Positions 63,242-64,000 of a DNA stretch of 64,000 nucleotides are shown in pieces (position 1 is the stretch's first letter; every line of letters starts with the position of its first letter). Under the pieces are notes generated by a model that saw nothing but the letters and a program-made list of their open reading frames with translations, did not search any database and was not told where the DNA came from. The DNA comes from Pseudomonadota bacterium (GTDB lineage: Bacteria > Pseudomonadota > Gammaproteobacteria > Burkholderiales > Ferrovaceae), in NCBI GenBank assembly GCA_021805725.1, contig JAJZEH010000110.1, forward strand, positions 1-64,000. Direction: 5' to 3'. Made by a program: the position numbers and the translations under genes.

Positions 63242-64000
63242 TTAGAAAAGCAGCCTGGCGGAGATGAGCAGCAGTAGGGTGGCCAGCAACGGTCGCGACA
63301 GTTTTTCCGGAATATGGGCGTTGAGGTGCGACCCTAACCAGATTCCCGGGATGGAGCCCAGCAACAGGTTGGCCAGGAGTCCGGTGTTGACGTGACCCAG
63401 GGATAGATGCCCCAGGCCCGCCAGCAGGGTGAGGGGGACGGCATGGGCGATGTCGGTGCCGACGATCCTGGAAATGGGCATTTTGGGATAGAGGGCAATC
63501 AGGACGGCTGTTCCCACGGCACCCGCTCCCACCGAGGAGATCGTCACCAGCATCCCGATCAGTGCCCCCAGTGCGATGGTCAGGGCCGGCGGCCGGGGCG
63601 CATCGGCAGGCTGCAGGGCGCAGGGCATGCCGCGCAAGCCGCACAGCAGCGCGATGGCAGTGAGCACCAGCGCAATACCCAGGCCATACCTGAAAAAAGC
63701 ATCGTAGGTGTGCAGCGATTTGAATTCCCGCAACAGCCCCAGGGTCAGGACTGTGGCGGGCGCGCTTCCCAGAATCAGCAGCCTCACGGCTTTCCAGTCC
63801 ACATTGTCCTTGCGGCTATGGACCCAGACGCCGCTGGCCTTGGTTGCCGCGGCATAGAGCAGGTCGGTTCCCACGGCGGTGGAGGGAGGGATGCCGAATA
63901 CCATCACCAGAAGGGGGGTCATCAGCGAACCGCCTCCCACTCCCGTCACCCCTACCAGAAATCCGCCGAGCAATCCCGAAATCGCATAAGACCATTCCAT
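63242..64000 (-). CDS. TauE/SafE-family membrane permease
   Basis: The 252-aa product has about seven hydrophobic segments and the family N-terminal motif GGFLVGVTGVGGGSLMTPLL, repeated in the second half as LIGMLVTISSVGAGAVGTAVL. These proteins carry sulfite, sulfoacetate or other anions; the substrate here is unknown. The ATG is the last codon in the window, so a longer start beyond the edge cannot be excluded. It ends 77 bases before ribF, possibly in the same transcript. Confidence 0.88.
   Translation of the reverse strand: MEWSYAISGLLGGFLVGVTGVGGGSLMTPLLVMVFGIPPSTAVGTDLLYAAATKASGVWVHSRKDNVDWKAVRLLILGSAPATVLTLGLLREFKSLHTYDAFFRYGLGIALVLTAIALLCGLRGMPCALQPADAPRPPALTIALGALIGMLVTISSVGAGAVGTAVLIALYPKMPISRIVGTDIAHAVPLTLLAGLGHLSLGHVNTGLLANLLLGSIPGIWLGSHLNAHIPEKLSRPLLATLLLLISARLLF

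Noticed and set aside
63165..63644. 160-codon N-terminal extension of ribF
   Set aside because: Arg/Pro/Gly-rich, unlike RibF, and overlaps the TauE-like gene on the same strand in another frame. The ATG at 63164 gives the normal RibF start.

Overview
The window is a contiguous flagellar and chemotaxis island of a Gram-negative bacterium. About 54 kb of motility genes are followed by a tRNA gene and a block of housekeeping genes. The protein set points to Betaproteobacteria: an FlhDC master regulator together with FlhF/FlhG, a FliA sigma-28, two stator pairs (MotAB and MotCD), a class III flagellin, and the ribF-ileS-lspA-ispH order. I cannot name a genus. Coding density is very high and most neighbours overlap by 4 bases (ATGA).

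Layout. (1) 1-4149: flhD-flhC-motA-motB on the minus strand, divergent from cheR. The 306-base region between flhD and cheR holds three perfect inverted repeats and a consensus sigma-28 promoter pointing at flhDC. (2) 4235-13381: a plus-strand operon flhB-flhA-flhF-flhG-fliA-motC-motD ending in a TPR/glycosyltransferase gene. (3) 13402-14188: flgM-flgN on the minus strand. (4) 14420-17783: a ParA ATPase, a tail-anchored coiled-coil protein and a diguanylate cyclase. (5) 17953-25114: fliC, flaG, fliD, fliS, fliT, a second fliK-like gene, an flhB C-terminal paralogue and ycgR. (6) fliE alone on the minus strand, then fliF to fliR on the plus strand (25640-36372). (7) flgB to flgL on the minus strand (47508-37089), ending in an unrecognised Gly/Ser/His-rich gene; flgA is divergent. 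(8) 54957-48348: a six-gene minus-strand operon, HDOD - CheB - HD-GYP - PLP decarboxylase - ATP-grasp ligase - PLP fold-type-I enzyme. (9) tRNA-Thr(CGT). (10) 55141-64000: housekeeping genes (pteridine-reductase-like SDR, NDUFA9-like protein, Fur-family regulator, ispH, a Mo-oxidoreductase, lspA, ileS, ribF, a TauE-like permease).

Regulation visible in the sequence. Seven sites fit the sigma-28 pattern TAAAGTTT-N11-GCCGATAA, all with an 11-base spacer. They lie before fliC, flgM, motA, flgK, flhD, the six-gene signalling/biosynthesis operon, and a gene just off the left edge. At motB and flhC the stop codon TAA is also the first three bases of the next promoter's -35 element.

Most interesting parts. 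First, the sigma-28 operon couples c-di-GMP breakdown and a receiver-less CheB to an uncharacterised amine/amide-type biosynthetic trio. Second, the flhDC control region carries a consensus late-gene promoter with an A-tract upstream element. Third, a ParA / coiled-coil / diguanylate cyclase module may act in polar placement. Fourth, flagellin and FlgK share a homologous insert. No cheA, cheW, cheY, cheZ or chemoreceptor gene is in the window.
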